A DNA stretch of 64,000 bases from Rattus norvegicus (Eukaryota; Chordata; Mammalia; Rodentia; Muridae): positions 56,893,891-56,957,890 of the forward strand of contig NC_086040.1 in NCBI RefSeq assembly GCF_036323735.1, given 5' to 3'. Below are positions 43,431 through 55,242 of the stretch, in pieces. The position numbers and the translations under genes are program-made. Within the stretch, counting starts at the first letter, position 1, and each line of letters starts with the position of its first letter. The notes under the pieces are model-generated. The model saw only the letters and a list, made by a program, of their open reading frames with translations. It had not been told where the DNA came from and did no database searches.

Positions 43431-45348
43431 AAAATCAAGTATATACAATCACTATATTTTACCTAATTTTTAAGCTTCAGTTTATCCTTCAACCTTGCTG
43501 TAAATTTTATATTTTGAACAATGGTGCCTGAAAAGCCACAGAATTGTGTATAAACCTCTCTCTAAATGCCCATGTTCAAATCAGAAACAGTGACCGTCAC
43601 CTTCTCTGTGTAATATACTCACTGATTTCCCCCTGTGGTGTAGTAGGGGATCAAGCTTTACCTGAATGGAGGTCTCTGAGGGGGACAGGAACTGCTCAGG
43701 CTCTGACTGCAGTATCCAGTGTCCCCACCACTGCTGACAAAGGACATAGACCTCCCAACGGGTCCCACAGACCCCAGATGCTGGTGCAATAATCGAGCAT
43801 TTTGATTTCCCTCTCTGTGAGGTAAGGGTATCCATTCACCTGGAATTCATCCAGAACCTTCAAGAGTCAGAAACATCCTGCAGAACAAAGCAACTTCTCT
43901 GGCCTTCTCCAAGGTCCTGAGAACATCCACGAAGTCCAGTTCACTGAGAAGATGAGGGCAGCCTGCCATTGCCACAACCTCCCTGGGAGCAGAGAGGATG
44001 GGCAGAGGAGGCAAACACTCTTTTTTTCCCTTTCCTCATGGTTCCCATTCCTTACATATTAAACATGCAACTTGCAGACTCATCAGACAAAACAATAGGG
44101 CCTGGGAGATGGCTCATTACTTTAGGGATTCAATAATCAGAATTTAAATTCTCAGCCCTGGGCACTCTGTCTGGAGCCGCAGTCATTGTGTGTGGGCTCT
44201 GCCAACAAGAAGACATCCGGCTGCCCTGTACAGGGCAATACTGCAGCCCCACCCCCTTTCAGTCTTACATTCACTCAGTAATCAATAATCATGGGGCTCA
44301 GTGCAGAGGCCATTGGCTTGAAGAAGAGCATGAGACATCGAGTGTGTGCTAATTCAGCCTGATCACACAATGTTTCCGTGATGTCGGAGCCACGGTCTCC
44401 AGGATACCACCTGGACCCATTCTCTCTCTGATTTAACACCTTAATTGGAAAGGGCAAAACGAGAGGATACTGAAGAAAGTCCAGGGTAGACCAAGTCCTG
44501 CCAAGTCCCCAGTAGTGAAGTGGACCCACAGCCACAAACCCTTTTCACCCTTCCATAAATTTCAGCCTGTGATTCATGAATGATATTAAGAGAAACCAAC
44601 CAGGCATGGCCATGCCTACGGTGCTATGTCCAGCAACAGATGTTTCCTATAGTGGTTGTATTAGAATAACCATAACCCAAGAATGCAGCCCACTCATCAG
44701 TGCCAGATCACCTTCACTAACAAGGCTGGTGGTGGCTCTGGAAAAGGCAGCTGGAACCTAGGCTGTGCCTAAGCTGGTCCTGACTGTAATTGATCTCTTT
44801 CTTCCAGAGGGGAAACTGAGGAATGTGACTAGTTTCACATGTGGATCTCTCAGCTCTGATATTGATGCCTTTGTTAGTCAGTGTCTGAGATGGCCCAGAG
44901 GCCCTGGGGAATCTGGCTTGGGACAGGAGAGATGCTTTTCATCCTAATTCACCATGGTTCCCCCAAGTGATGACAACATGGTATGCCTGTTCACTTGATG
45001 CTGTCCTGGCCAGTCGCTGGCTAGCAGAGGAGCAGCACCTCTTCCTCTGCATCCAGCAAGGTCTATGCTCAACCCCCTTCCTCCCCAAGACCTGCTTCTC
45101 CCATTTCCTATGAACACAATGAATCTTTAAAGAATTTTAGGGCCCCAAAATGAGGGAAACCATGTGGTATTTGTCCATTTTGATTGTGATGGGCCGTCCC
45201 AATGCAAGCCCTTCTCTATTTTAAAGATCAGATACCAAACAGACCCACACAGCCGTATCCCTACCCAGAAGCTCAGGAAAATACTCAAATTACAGAGAAT
45301 CTCGAAATCCAGCTATCCACCCTGTTTCCTGCTATGACCCAACACATG

Positions 45349-45350
<2 letters not shown>
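43431..45350. other. Mostly unique sequence, no gene seen
   Basis: 44105-44225 ('gcctgggagatggctcatta', 'ccctgggcactctgtctgg') is a decayed B3-like SINE. 44808-44850 ('gaggggaaactgaggaatg') resembles a MIR core. No coding feature is supported. Confidence 0.35.

Positions 45351-45397
<47 letters not shown>
45351..45397. repeat. (CA)n microsatellite
   Basis: About 23 uninterrupted CA units. Confidence 0.95.
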
Positions 45398-45400
<3 letters not shown>

Positions 45401-45534
45401 CATCTCACGCAAAGCCTCCATCCAAAGAGATTGCACACAGCTTAGGCTCAGAGCCTCTCGGTGAATGGCAGTCAGCCTGAGCATTTGGACACCGAGCCCA
45501 CAGGACTCAGAGGCAACACATCCGAGGACACCTG

Positions 45535-45990
45535 TACACCATGCTTACTGTGGCACTTTTATCAGTAGCCAAGATGTGGATCTGCCTGAGCATCCATCAA
45601 TAGACCATTGAATAAGTCCTGGTACACATACACAATGGAATTTTATCCAGCCACAAAAGGGATTGAATTAAGTCTTTGGTAGGAAAACTGGAGACCACTG
45701 CATTAAGCAAAATCAACCAGACACCGAGAATCAAATACTGTAATTTTTGTCTGGTTTGTGAGTCCTGTAATTCTTTACATAATCTTTATTGGTTCTTAAC
45801 AGATCCAAAAAAAAAAAAAAAAAAAAAAACCAAATATGTCCATATGTCACGAAGGCAGACAAAGGACTGGAGAAGGAAGGAGACTAGGCCGGGGTTGGGG
45901 GACGGGGGTGAGCAGGAAGTTCGGATACGGTAAAGCACATGACATGGTTAAAGGAAGTTGTCTTGATGCAACCCAGCACTGTGGATAATG
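45535..45990 (+). mobile_element. Old L1 ORF2 3' fragment
   Basis: 'caccatgcttactgtggcac', 'cagtagccaagatgtgg', 'catccatcaatagacc', 'acacaatggaattttatcc' and 'agccacaaaa' are the plus-strand equivalent of the ORF2 C-terminus (compare the reverse complement of 14000-14110). A poly-A run of about 20 lies at 45807-45829. No frame remains. Confidence 0.65.
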
Positions 45991-46540
45991 AATAGACACT
46001 GATTTAAAAAATGAAGAAGGAAAAAGAAAAGATTACAATTTCAGCATCAGAGACACTGATGAGGATGAGGACCACCACCTACATTCCAAATGCACCAAGA
46101 GCCATGGCTCCCTGGCCTGAGATGGCTTAGGTATCATTCCTTTGCAATTTCAAAACACTCGCTCAGTCAAATATGAGCATTTGAAATACACTACAGAAGC
46201 CAGGGAAATGAATCCACAACTAAAGTACTTTCCATGGAAACACAGAGACCTAGGTACAACTCTCCTCCCCTGGAGACCCACATAAATGGGGGGAGGGGTT
46301 AGAGGGGGTGGATGTGGAGGTTGCCTATAATTAAAGCCTGGGAAGGCAGAGTTAGGGAATCCAGAGAGGAAAGTGGCAAGCAGAACTCGTCATATCAATG
46401 AGTCTGATTTTGACTGAAAGACCTTGCTGCGGAGAATCTGATAGGAAAGCAATGAAAATCTATGACATCATATCACACATACACACATGTCTGCACAATA
46501 CACATTCAAACACATGAGTACACATACGTATCTCTCACAC
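45991..46540. other. Unique sequence, nothing seen
   Basis: No recognisable repeat or gene. Confidence 0.4.
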
Positions 46541-46544
46541 ACAC

Positions 46545-46571
46545 ACAAAGAAAGAAAGAAAGAATAGACAT

Positions 46572-46613
<42 letters not shown>

Positions 46614-46655
46614 GGAGAAAGAAAGAAAGACAGAGAGAAAGAGAGAAAGAAAGGA
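46545..46655. repeat. (AAAG)n microsatellite
   Basis: About 110 bp of GAAA units with 'tagacata', 'ggga' and 'caga' interruptions. The Lys/Glu-rich frame across it is an artefact. Confidence 0.95.
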
Positions 46656-47339
46656 GGAAATGGATAAATAAAATACATAAGTAGAAACTGCAATTAGGCT
46701 CCATTTATCTGTTTTTGATGTAAAAAGAAAGGGGTTGGTCGAAATGCCCTGTTTTGTTCTTTAAGTAGCGCTGAAGACCCAATCCAAGACCTTGTGCAGC
46801 TAAACGATCTTCCTGTAGCCCTATTAGGCGCTCACGGATCTACAAAGGGCAGGTGGCCCTCTCAAATTGGAGGGATTCAGCTGTGCCCAGGTCAGAGGTG
46901 GATGCAGGTCTTCCAGGTGAGATCTCACGGAGATGTCGTCTTTCTGACTTGTGCTAGAGGATGCACGTGGCCTGGAGCCCCTCTGTGTGTTCTTCAATCT
47001 CGGATAGTCCAGGCAGGGCTCTCCACACCCCCACCCCTCAACCCACCCTAAACCCGGAAGTTGGGGACAGAGCCTGAAACAGCCTTGCAAATGTCAAGAT
47101 GGGGGGACACTGCCTGCTCCCTCTCCTGCCACCCCAGAGCTGGTCGGAGGGACTGGAGGAAGGTTTTCTTGTACACCCTAGAAGAGACCTCAACTCGTAC
47201 AGAAGTTTTTCTCCGTGCACAGTGGAAGTCAAGTCTTAGATATCTTGATGGTCACTCTTGCTTTGGGATCAATGGGTGGGGGTGGAGATTTGCAGCAGTG
47301 TCTCTGAGGATGTCTTAAAGCGTCAGACATGAATCTCTC
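46656..47339. other. Unique sequence, nothing firm
   Basis: 46765-46830 has a weak resemblance to a reversed tRNA-derived SINE. Opposite-strand open frames at 46794-47318 lack conserved motifs. Confidence 0.35.
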
Positions 47340-47450
47340 TCTGCCCTGCCCTTTGCTGTGTGGACCTGAACAAAGACATCTCTGAACTTCAGTTCCTTCT
47401 AGCCCGGAGACAGGATGAGGACCTCTTCACTGTAGGGTTCGGACAAAGAC
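47340..47450 (+). repeat. MIR SINE relic
   Basis: 'gctgtgtggacctgaacaaa', 'tctctgaacttcagttcctt' and 'ggatgagg...gtagggttcgg' follow the MIR core order. MIRs predate the rodent radiation, so this DNA is old at this position. Confidence 0.5.
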
Positions 47451-48508
47451 TGTATACCATCCTATACCTGCAGGTGGCTCAGAGAGCACCTGTAGAGACT
47501 CGAGCCTGCAGCCACCCACGCGCAGCTCCAGTGTGGATTGTTCTGCTCAGGAAAATAAATGCTGACTTTTCATTGACCCACCTAATGGCTTGTGTGGCTA
47601 ATCAGCCTGAACTCCTTCCTATTGTTTGTCTGCAGTTAGATCTAACTATTGACCTAATTACCCATGTCTAGAATTAGACTCTCAACTGGAGCTGGGAGAA
47701 CTGCTTCAACCATCTACTCCTTCTAATGGAAACCTTTCTGAGACTGAGAGCATCCTCCCTGAAGCCTCAAAGTTGCCTTGAGCTAAAATGGCAGGTAGCA
47801 AAGAAAATCTTACCCCCCCCCCAAGCCCTAACTAATTACGGGATGTCATCACAGCCCGCTTAGTATTAACCCAACATTGTGATGATTCCTGATCCAGCCA
47901 AAAGTTTAACTGCCTTTTAAATGGAGCACGATATTTAAATCTTAATTTCATCACCTGCTGGTAATAATCTTATGATTATAAATCCAAAGTACCACTCGGA
48001 ATACATTTGCATACGTAAAAGAATCTGTCCTCAGTCTTGTTCCATGGGACACATGGCTGTTGGTTTGACTTTCAAACCAGAGCTGAATATCCTTTTATGG
48101 AGAAAGAGATAACGGGATTTTTCCCTGCACCGAAGCCTGCTTGGAGAGGGAGAGAAACACATCCACACCATAAAAGGGCATCTGGACAAGCACAAGAGCC
48201 ACGCCTGTAACCTGTGAGATATGAGGCACCTCTGTGTGTTTTACTGATGCTCTCACATTTCTGCTAACAAGTCAGTCGATACAACAAAAGACACTTCAGA
48301 ATTCCCAGACATTAAACACTAATTGTCACAGAAGGGGCAGTAGAGACTGTCAGCCTCTGCAGAACTCTCAGGCTGCCAGGGCCTCGATGCCTATATTCTG
48401 GCTGTTATATCTCTAGGAGAACATTATCCCAGAGGAATAGAGTGTTTGTGGGCTTATCAGCACACGTGTGTGCACATGTGCAGAAAAGAACCATCTTGGC
48501 AGCTGGGA
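47451..48508. other. Unique stretch, candidate conserved non-coding DNA at 47530-48030
   Basis: Dense short motifs and no transposon: 'gtggctaatcagcctg', 'tgacctaattacccatg', 'tggtaataatcttatgatta', 'acatttgcatacg' (octamer-like), 'catcacctgctgg' (E-box). It lies next to a MIR relic. It is an inferred enhancer-like region only. Confidence 0.4.
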
Positions 48509-48509
48509 G

Positions 48510-48732
48510 TCCTGCACCAGTGGAAGGGGAAGTCTCTGGTCCTGCAAAGACTGAACTCCCAGTGAATGGGATTGTTGGGAAAGGGCAGAATGTGGGAGCG
48601 GATCAGGAGAGGAACACCCCTATAGAAGGGGAGTGGGAGGTGATAGGGAAATGTTAGCCTGGAAACCAGGAAAGGGAATAACACTTGAAATGTAAATAAG
48701 AAATACCCATTTAATAAAGATGGAATAAAAAA
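48510..48732 (+). mobile_element. 5'-truncated L1, 3' UTR end only
   Basis: 'ccagtggaaggggaagtctc', 'aagactgaactcccagtgaa' and 'gcctggaaaccaggaaaggg' followed by 'aataacacttgaaatgtaaa' match, in order, the reverse complement of 13160-13350 in the full L1. It ends 'aataaagatggaataaaaaa'. It is diverged, so older than the L1 at 13.1 kb. Confidence 0.88.
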
Positions 48733-49611
48733 GACACTCCTTCTGGAAGAGGAGAATGTATGATTTCTTTTCAGGATCTGTGGGAAGACTTTGGACACCT
48801 TGGCAAATGTGGAATGACCTATAGATCCTTGGAAACAATTGGATAGTTCCAGAAACTCCTGGAAAAGTGGAAGATCCGAGATCTCTATGGCAAGAGAGGA
48901 AGGTTAATGTGAACCTGGAATGTGTGGGGACATTACCTGTCCAAGTTTGTCAGTAGAAGAATCAGCAGAAGGTGGGCCAGGCACAGTGTGATCTTCTTTG
49001 AGTCTTTCACTGTTCTCTCCAGTACTGTGTTTTGTAGATGTTGCAGGCACTCTGGCTACCAACTCGTCACAGTCCACATGTTCTTCAAACCCAGTAGACA
49101 TAACCCGATTTTTTTTTTTCACCTTCCCAAGAATGGGCATTAAGATGAGGCCACTCCTTTTCTAGTTGCAGGATGTAAGCAGATGTTCTGTTATCCCTTT
49201 TCCTCAGCATCGAGATGTATTAAAAAAATTAAAACACTTGTTTTATGTGTTCCCACCACACCTGGTATTTACAATATGTGTCAAAGAATCCAGACTCACC
49301 CCGAGTTCAATTCTTCTTTAGTTGTATTAATATGTAGCCCATGGAATCTTATATTTCCAATTACTCCTTCCCATCGGCTCTTGCGTGCTGTCTATTTTAT
49401 ATTTACTTCAGATGTGAACATATATTGCTATTATTTCATGTTACAGAGCAATCATGACTGAAAATGTTAATTTTAGTCCTGTTTTAATTACTCTGTTCCT
49501 CATGCACTGATTTCTGTGTATGGATATGAATTTCTGACTGATTATTTCGTCTCCTTAAATGATTCTTCTGTAACATTCTTTTTCAAAGTCTACTTTTTAA
49601 CTTTTAATTAT
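48733..49611. other. Unique sequence, nothing seen
   Basis: No gene or mobile element is supported. Confidence 0.4.
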
Positions 49612-49860
49612 CTGTGTGTGTGTGTGTGTGTGTTGTGTGTCTCCTTGTGTGTGTGTGTCTGTGTGTGTGTGTGTCTGTGTGTGTGTGTGTGTGTGTGGGT
49701 GTATACACATATGAGCATGATGTCCAAGAAAGCCAGTAGGGGGCGATAGAGCCTGGAGCTGAAATAATAAGTGGTTGTGGGTCACAGGACACGGGAGCCT
49801 GAATCCAAACTCAGATCTTCTGGAAAAGCAGTTTGCATTCTTAATTACTATGTCGTCTCT
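49612..49860 (-). repeat. (TG)n followed by a minus-strand B3 carrying a CTCF-like motif
   Basis: Imperfect (TG)n runs 49612-49698. 'agcctggagctgaaataata', 'ggttgtgggtcacaggacac', 'cagatcttctggaaaagcag' and 'cttaattactatgtcgtctc' are reversed B3. The motif CCAGTAGGGGGCGATAG at 49733-49749 lies inside it. Confidence 0.75.
49733..49749 (+). promoter_or_regulatory. CTCF-like motif in a B3 SINE
   Basis: CCAGTAGGGGGCGATAG fits the CTCF core well (AGGGGGCG). Rodent B2/B3 SINEs are known to spread CTCF sites. Binding is inferred. Confidence 0.55.
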
Positions 49861-50084
49861 GTGGCACCCTTTAACATTTCTTCAACTAGTCCAGTTGGTT
49901 AGCAATTCCATTAGATGTTGTCTTTAATAGGCACTTTTTTTCTTCTGAGCACAGAACTGGAACTTAAGAGTTATTTATTTCGGAAGTGAACTTGTGCCAT
50001 CCTGCCTGTTTTGCAGTGGGCCTGATTTCCAGTCTAACCACAACTGTACCTTCCAGTATCTACCTGTGTCCAGAGATGAAAGCC

Positions 50085-53000
50085 AGATCATGGAATGGGA
50101 AACGGGAGACACAGAGAAATTAACAGATTTTGAACGAAATGGATTTAAGAAATATCTATAGAATATTATTATATATTTCATCCTTGAACAAAAGAATATA
50201 CCTTATTTCAGGAACTCATGGCACATTCTCCAAAACTGATCATACAGTGAGTCACAAAAGATGCATCAACAGATACAATAGAGTGAAATAATCCCATGCA
50301 TTTTCTCACACTACCATGACCTTAGGCTGGACTTCAATAAAAAAAAAATGTCAGAAAGCCCAAATACACATGGACGTTGAACAATGTTTTATGCAGTGAT
50401 AACTTGGTAGAGAAAGAACTAAAAAAAAAAAATTAAAAATGTTTTAGAATTTAAGGAAAAGCAAGGCAAAAAAACCTCAAACTTATGGGACACAATGATA
50501 GTATAGCTAAGAGGAAACCTCAAAGCTCTGAGAGTATCCAAAATGAAACTGGAGAGAGCATACATTAGCAGCTTGACAACAAATAAAAAGCTCAAAAACA
50601 AAAAGAAGCAGATTCACCCGAGAGGAGCAGAAGAGAGGAAATAATCAAACTCAAGGCTGAAATCAACTAAGGAGAAACACAAAGAACTCTACAAAGAATC
50701 AATAAAACCAGGAGCTGGATCCAAGCTAAATCAACATGATATACAAATCTGAGCTAGAATAACAAAAGGGTACAGAGAAAGTATCCAAATAACAAAATCA
50801 GAAATGAGAGGGAAACAAAACAACAGAGTCTACAGAAATTCAAAACATCATCATACCGTATTACTGAAATTTATATTCAAGAAAAGTAGAAAATCTGGAT
50901 CGAATGATCAATTTTCTATACAGGGGGCAGTTACCAAAATTAAGTCAGGGTCAGATAAAATATCTGAACTGTACCATGGATCCTAAAAAATTAGAAACAA
51001 TTATTAAAAGGCTCCCAATTGGGAAAAGATCCCAGGACCAGATCATTTTAATGGAAAATTCTATCAACACTTCCTAGAACCAAATACCACTATTGTACAA
51101 AATATTCGACAAAATTCAAACAGAGGACCACTACCCAATTCCATCGATGAAGCCACAGTTATGCTTATACCTAAAGCACACAAGGACCCAATAAAGAAAG
51201 TGAACTTCAGACCAATTTCCCTTATGAATATTGACAAAAAATAGTCAATCAAATCATTGCAAAACAAATTCATGAACACATCAAAATAATCATCCATCAC
51301 TAATAAGGAGACTTCATAACAGGAATGCAAGGATAGTTCAATATGGAATTCCATCAACATAATCCACCAGATAATCAAACTTAAAGAAAAAATTTCATTT
51401 CATCTCACTAGATGCTGCGAAAGCATTTGACAAAATAAAACATCCCTTCATAGCCAAAGTCTTACAATGATAGGAATTCAAGCCCATACTCAACAACAGT
51501 AACGTAATGTACAGCAAACCAGTAGCCAACAATCAAACGAAATGAAGAGAAACTTGAAGCTCTCCCTCTAAAATCAGGGACTAGACGTGGCTATTCATTC
51601 TCTCCTTACTTATTCAATATAGTACTCAATGTGCTAGCCTGACCAATTAGACAACAAAAGGAGGACAAAGGGATACAAATATTAAAGGAAGAGGCCAATA
51701 TATAACTATTTGCAGGTCATATGATAGTATACCTAAGTGACTCCATAATTTCCACCAGAGAACTGTTGCATGTGATAAACACCTTCAGCAAAGTCCTGGA
51801 TATAGAATTAACTCAAACATATCAGTAACCTTCCATGAATAAACAGACCAAAAATGAAATTAGGGAAATGACACTCTTCACAATAATCACAAATAACAAA
51901 AAATACCTCCGTGTAACTCAAACCAGGCAAGGGAAGGTGCTGTATGAAGAGAACTTAATTTCTCTAAAAGAAGAAAATCTCAGAAGATGGAAAGCCTTTT
52001 CATGTTCATGGATTGGCAGTATTGATATAGCAAAAATGGCCCTTTGCCAAAAGCAATCTACAGATTCAATGCAATCCCCAAGAAATTTTCAATAAAATTC
52101 TTCATACAGTTAGAAAGAAAATGTGCAAGTTCATTTAGAATAAGAAAAAAACAAGGAAGTGGAAACTATTCTCATTATAAAGAAATTCCTTGGAAATCAA
52201 CATCCCTAACCTCAAGTTGAATACCCAGCAATAGTGATAAAAATTATACGGTATTGGTACAGAGACAGGCAAGTAAACACCTGCATTGGTTCATCTAGAT
52301 GTCAGCGTGTAAATTAATGTAAATCCATCCATTCTTATCACGCTGTACAAAGCTGAAGTCCAAGCATATTAAGGGCATCGAGAAAAAAGATATAAACACA
52401 AATCAATAGAAGAAAAAGTGGGGAAAAGCTTGAACACGTGATGACTATGGAAAATTTCTTGAACAGAACCCCAAACCAGTGGCTTATGCTCTACGATGAA
52501 GAGTTGACAGATTGGACCTTGTAAAATTGCAAAGTGTCTGTAAGGCAAAGAACACTGTCATTATGACAAAATGGCCACTAATAACTTGAAAAAAGATCTT
52601 TGCCATCCTATATCTGAAAGAGAATTAATATTCAATATGTACAAAGAACTCAAGAGGTTATACTCCAGAAAGTCAAATAGCCCTATTATAAATGGGGTAC
52701 AGATCTAAACAAATAATTTTCAGCAGAAGAATTTTGAATGGCTGGGAAATACATAAAGAAATGATCAACGCTATTATTCATCAGGGTAATGCAAATCAAA
52801 CGATACAACAGGCAGAATGGCTAAGATCAAACATTCAGTTAACAGCAGATGCTGGTCACCATGTGGAGAAAGGGTAAGACTCCTCCATTATTGGTGGAAT
52901 TGAAATGAGGTACAATATTCCAGAAATTACTCTGGGCTTTCCTCAGAACATTGGACATAGTATATGCTGAGGACTTAGCTAACCCACTCCTGGGCATATT

Positions 53001-53235
53001 CCCAAATGTTGCCCCAACATATAACTAGGACACACGTTTTACTATGTTTATAGCAGCTGTATTTATGATAGCCAGAAGCTAGGAAGAACCCAGATGATTT
53101 GACCACAGGAATGGATACAGAAAATGTGGTTCATCTACGTAATGGAGAGCCCCTCAGTAATCAAATACCATGACATCATGAAATTATAAGCAAATTAATG
53201 AAACTATAAAGTACCATCCTGAATGAGGCGACCAA
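50085..53235 (+). pseudogene. Decayed L1 ORF2, 5'-truncated
   Basis: It begins inside the endonuclease domain: 'agatcatggaatgggaaac' parallels the SWKQKLN region and 'ggcacattctccaaaactga' encodes GTFSKTD. It runs through RT-like 'catctcactagatgctgcg' and the C-terminal region ('ttgccccaacatataac', 'gcagctgtatttatgatagc', 'ggaatggatacagaaaatgt') to about 53230. Many frameshifts and stops. It is on the opposite strand to, and clearly older than, the L1 at 13.1-19.3 kb. Antisense frames such as 51064-51378 are shadows. Confidence 0.92.
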
Positions 53236-53236
53236 A

Positions 53237-53237
<1 letters not shown>

Positions 53238-53275
<38 letters not shown>

Positions 53276-53292
53276 AAAACAAAAACAAAAAC

Positions 53293-53337
<45 letters not shown>

Positions 53338-53448
53338 AATACCCCAAAAGCTTGAATTACCCAACATACAGTTCACATACCGCAACCAAATCACACACAC
53401 ACTCACAAAAAAAAAAAAACAAAAATAAAACACACACACACACACAAC

Positions 53449-53503
<55 letters not shown>

Positions 53504-53515
53504 GTCAAATCTACT
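53238..53515. repeat. Compound (CA)n / A-rich / (TA)n microsatellite
   Basis: Two CA blocks separated by 'aaacaaaaacaaaaac' runs (53238-53335), a spacer, a third CA block (53393-53445) preceded again by CCAAATCACACACAC, and (TA)n at 53448-53505. It sits at the 3' end of the decayed L1. The (TA)n part is self-complementary. Confidence 0.93.
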
Positions 53516-54800
53516 TTTAATCTGATTTTTGGGGTAGGATATTTCATCTTTATCCCAGAACTTTAATCAAGATCTATTTGTTTTATTTTATTTTTTTTAG
53601 TCATCTACAGATACATCTTTTTTAGGAATGAGTCCTTCTCACTGGAGACCAGAGAAGAGACCTGCAGTTCCATGATTAATAAACGTCATTGCAAGACATC
53701 AAAGCAAAATGTAAAAGTGTGAATGGAATAAATATTTTAGGACAGTGTTTTGCAAGCACCTTCTTTCATAGGCAGTCTTTGAAGGAGAGCTCTGAAAGTT
53801 TGCATTTCATATTTGACTTTTCAGGGACTCTGACTAGAATGTACTCACAACTGTTTGGGATTTTCTTGGCAATTAACCAGTTTGTGAACAGAGCTGAATT
53901 CATCAAATGGTCTGCTGTCTATGTTAATATTGCTACAGTGAGGAACAATTCTGCTAAAGCTCTTTATCTGCTTTTCAGACAGCATCCTCATACAAGTGTG
54001 GACTTCTGTGGGTTGTGGTAGGGAAAGGTTGAGAACACTGGCTGAGAGCTGTAAATGCAGAAGTACATGTATGAGGGAGGGAAAGGCCTGTGTGTAGATC
54101 ATAAACAACTTCACAATATTCATTGTTTTAATAATCATTAGGAAGTGGACTTCTGCAAAATGACTTCAGCAGAACAGCACGGTAGAAAACCAGTAACTGA
54201 TTCACTGGAGATTTAGATGCACTGGACTGTTAAACATGGGCTTAGAGGTAGAGACATGTCAGCACATGAAGTATGGATAATCAATCCTGTGTGATCTGTT
54301 AAGCTTCCCTACCCCATGGTTTCAGGCAAACAGCATCAGATTTTAGCACTGAGGAATAGAATAAAAGCCAATTTGTAGAAAATCCCAATCATAAGAAAAT
54401 ACTGACATCCTCCATGATGCACATCATCTCTCAGGTTCACTGGCCTCAGCATGACTGAATGTCTGCTGTCAGCTTGGGTTTTTCCTGCCACCCCTTTCAT
54501 ACCTGCAGAGCTCCAATCTGCTTCAGCTAAGTCATCAGCTCCCCTTCTGTTGGAGGGAATTTAGATCACTGCGTCTGCCTAAGCAGTTTGTCTTTACCTA
54601 TGAAGACCCAGGGAACTGTTCTCACTCCAGTGAGCTGTTGTACGTAATCTTGAATTTAATTGGTGTTGTTAGTGGCTGTGATGTCTACAAATCCCAGAAG
54701 ACCATATTTCAAAGGGAGTTGATTGAGGATTTCTTGGGTATTTTTGAAACACTGGAAGGTGGGCTCGATGAACAGGAACATCTTCCCAGATTGGGTCTTG
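53516..54800. other. Unique AT-rich sequence, no gene seen
   Basis: The 110-codon frame at 53689-54021 and others have no domain. 'ggaaaggttgagaacactgg' (54023-54042) recalls a hAT-Charlie terminus, but no element body is recognisable. Confidence 0.35.
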
Positions 54801-55236
54801 TGTCGCGCGCCCAATGTCCCGCCAGCAAGAACGACGCGTGGCAACAGGATTCTTCTGCGAGCAAGCCTTTACTGTGTTACAGCTCTTCTTAGTGTTACAG
54901 CTCTCTTAGTGTTACAGCTCTCTTGAACAGGGACCCCGAGCAGCAAAATCGCTCGGCTTATATAGACAACAGTATGCTAATTATCTCTCAGGGATTGGTG
55001 GGGCTTGGATCACCCCACTACTTGTCCTCCAGGGATTGGCGGAGAATGAATCACCTCATTAGCATATTAACAGTCAACTAACACCTGGTGAATAAACCGC
55101 ACATGTGCAGTACCGCTGTTCACCACTAGAGGGAGCCCTAGCAAGGGGACAAGCCTGCACATGCGCAGTAAGTCGTTTATATCCAGACAAGGCTGGATGT
55201 CGGCGCCATCTTTGTTTCGCCGCGCCGCTCTCTACA
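54801..55236 (-). mobile_element. Solo ERVK LTR with 6-bp target-site duplication
   Basis: It runs TGTCGCGCGC...CTCTCTACA on the plus strand, flanked by GTCTTG at 54795-54800 and 55237-55242, the six-base duplication expected for class II (ERVK, IAP-like) elements. On the minus strand it has an AAGATGGCGCC (YY1-type) site just inside its start (55202-55212), a TATATAAG box (about 54957-54964) and three tandem 17-bp 'gtgttacagctctctta' units in plus reading (54874-54924). There is no internal viral gene, so the provirus was lost by LTR recombination. Confidence 0.95.
55123..55134 (+). promoter_or_regulatory. CTCF-like motif in the ERVK LTR
   Basis: CCACTAGAGGGA, followed by GCCCT, matches the CTCF core at most positions (G to A at one). 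It lies within the LTR at 54801-55236, so it came with the element. Confidence 0.45.
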
Positions 55237-55242
55237 GTCTTG

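Noticed and set aside
46462..46704. Lys/Glu-rich coiled-coil-like frame
   Set aside because: It is a translation of (AAAG)n.
51064..51378. 104-codon minus-strand frame
   Set aside because: It is an antisense shadow of the decayed plus-strand L1 ORF2.
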